Origin: Kangiella sp.
Lineage (GTDB): Bacteria > Pseudomonadota > Gammaproteobacteria > Enterobacterales > Kangiellaceae
Direction: 5' to 3'
DNA length: 64,000 bases
Assembly (NCBI GenBank): GCA_028284185.1
Contig: JANQSG010000018.1
Location: 241,642-305,641 of the forward strand
Made by a program: the position numbers and the translations under genes. Under the pieces are notes generated by a model, which searched no databases, was not told the origin of the DNA, and saw nothing but the letters and a program-made list of their open reading frames with translations. The stretch's first letter is position 1. Each line of letters begins with the position of its first letter. Positions 63,422-64,000 of this stretch are shown piece after piece.

Positions 63422-63913
63422 ATGAAAAAGCTTTGGTTAATTGGACTTTTAATAGCGGGCAGTTTGCTGGTTGTTAGCTGTGGTTTCCAGTTAAGAGGTC
63501 AAGGATTTGATTTGCATCAAACCCAGGTTTGGTTATTAACCAATAATCCTCATGCTAATTTTGAGCGTGCTTTGAAGCAGCGTTTAAAAACTCAGGGTGG
63601 TCAATGGGTCGATTTGGTTGAAGAGGCCGATCTGCAATTGGCGATTGACGAGTATTTTACCGAAGAAAGAGTCATTGCACGCGACAGTAATGGTCGTCCC
63701 AGCGAATTGGAGTTAATTTTCAAGCTAAATTACCGATTAAAATCTAATACAGATACTTCTGAGCAGTCTGATCAAGAGCTAAGCAGTCGGCGTGAATTTG
63801 CCTTTGATCGCAACTTAGAAACGGGCCAGGAAATGGAAAAACAGCGTCTGGTGAGTGATATGCAGCAAGAAATCATCAGTCGCTTGCTACTGCAAATGGC
63901 CAAACTGGATTAA
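63422..63913 (+). CDS. lptE: LPS assembly lipoprotein LptE
   Basis: Lipobox VVSCGFQLRG; between leuS and holA. Confidence 0.92.
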   Translation: MKKLWLIGLLIAGSLLVVSCGFQLRGQGFDLHQTQVWLLTNNPHANFERALKQRLKTQGGQWVDLVEEADLQLAIDEYFTEERVIARDSNGRPSELELIFKLNYRLKSNTDTSEQSDQELSSRREFAFDRNLETGQEMEKQRLVSDMQQEIISRLLLQMAKLD

Positions 63914-63943
63914 CGGCTGAATTAAGCTTGATAAGGCATTGTA

Positions 63944-64000
63944 TTGAAATTATATCCCGAACAATTAGCACAGAACCTACAAAGTCTGAAGCCAGTCTAT
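63944..64000 (+). CDS. holA: DNA polymerase III subunit delta, N-terminus (truncated by window end)
   Basis: (M)KLYPEQLAQNLQSLKPVY from TTG; follows lptE. Confidence 0.8.
   Translation, partial: MKLYPEQLAQNLQSLKPVY

Overview
The window comes from a gammaproteobacterial chromosome (inferred from gene content; genus not assigned). Most of it is housekeeping: folP(partial)-glmM, an OmpA-like porin, the Na+-NQR operon (nqrABCDEF with apbE and nqrM), tpiA-secG-tRNA-Leu(GAG), the full NDH-1 operon nuoA-N, tRNA-fMet-rimP-nusA-infB-rbfA-truB, rpsO-pnp, miaB-ybeZ-ybeY-corC-lnt, and leuS-lptE-holA(partial). The main accessory region is a compact ~6.4 kb integrative element (about 12652-19054) in the 3' end of tRNA-Leu(GAG). 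It is bounded by a ~31 bp direct repeat and carries a tyrosine integrase, small orphan ORFs, a 274-aa orphan protein with a candidate three-way-junction leader RNA, an AlpA regulator, a Rep-like HTH protein overlapping four 22-23 bp iteron-like repeats, an LRR lipoprotein and a HEPN-motif protein. No capsid, tail or relaxase gene was seen. It resembles a phage-satellite or cryptic replicon-type island. Other non-routine observations are a degenerate tRNA-fMet-like sequence in the promoter-proximal leader of tRNA-fMet, a candidate attenuator upstream of rimP, and a long structured leader upstream of nqrA. All calls are from reading the sequence; no database search was run.
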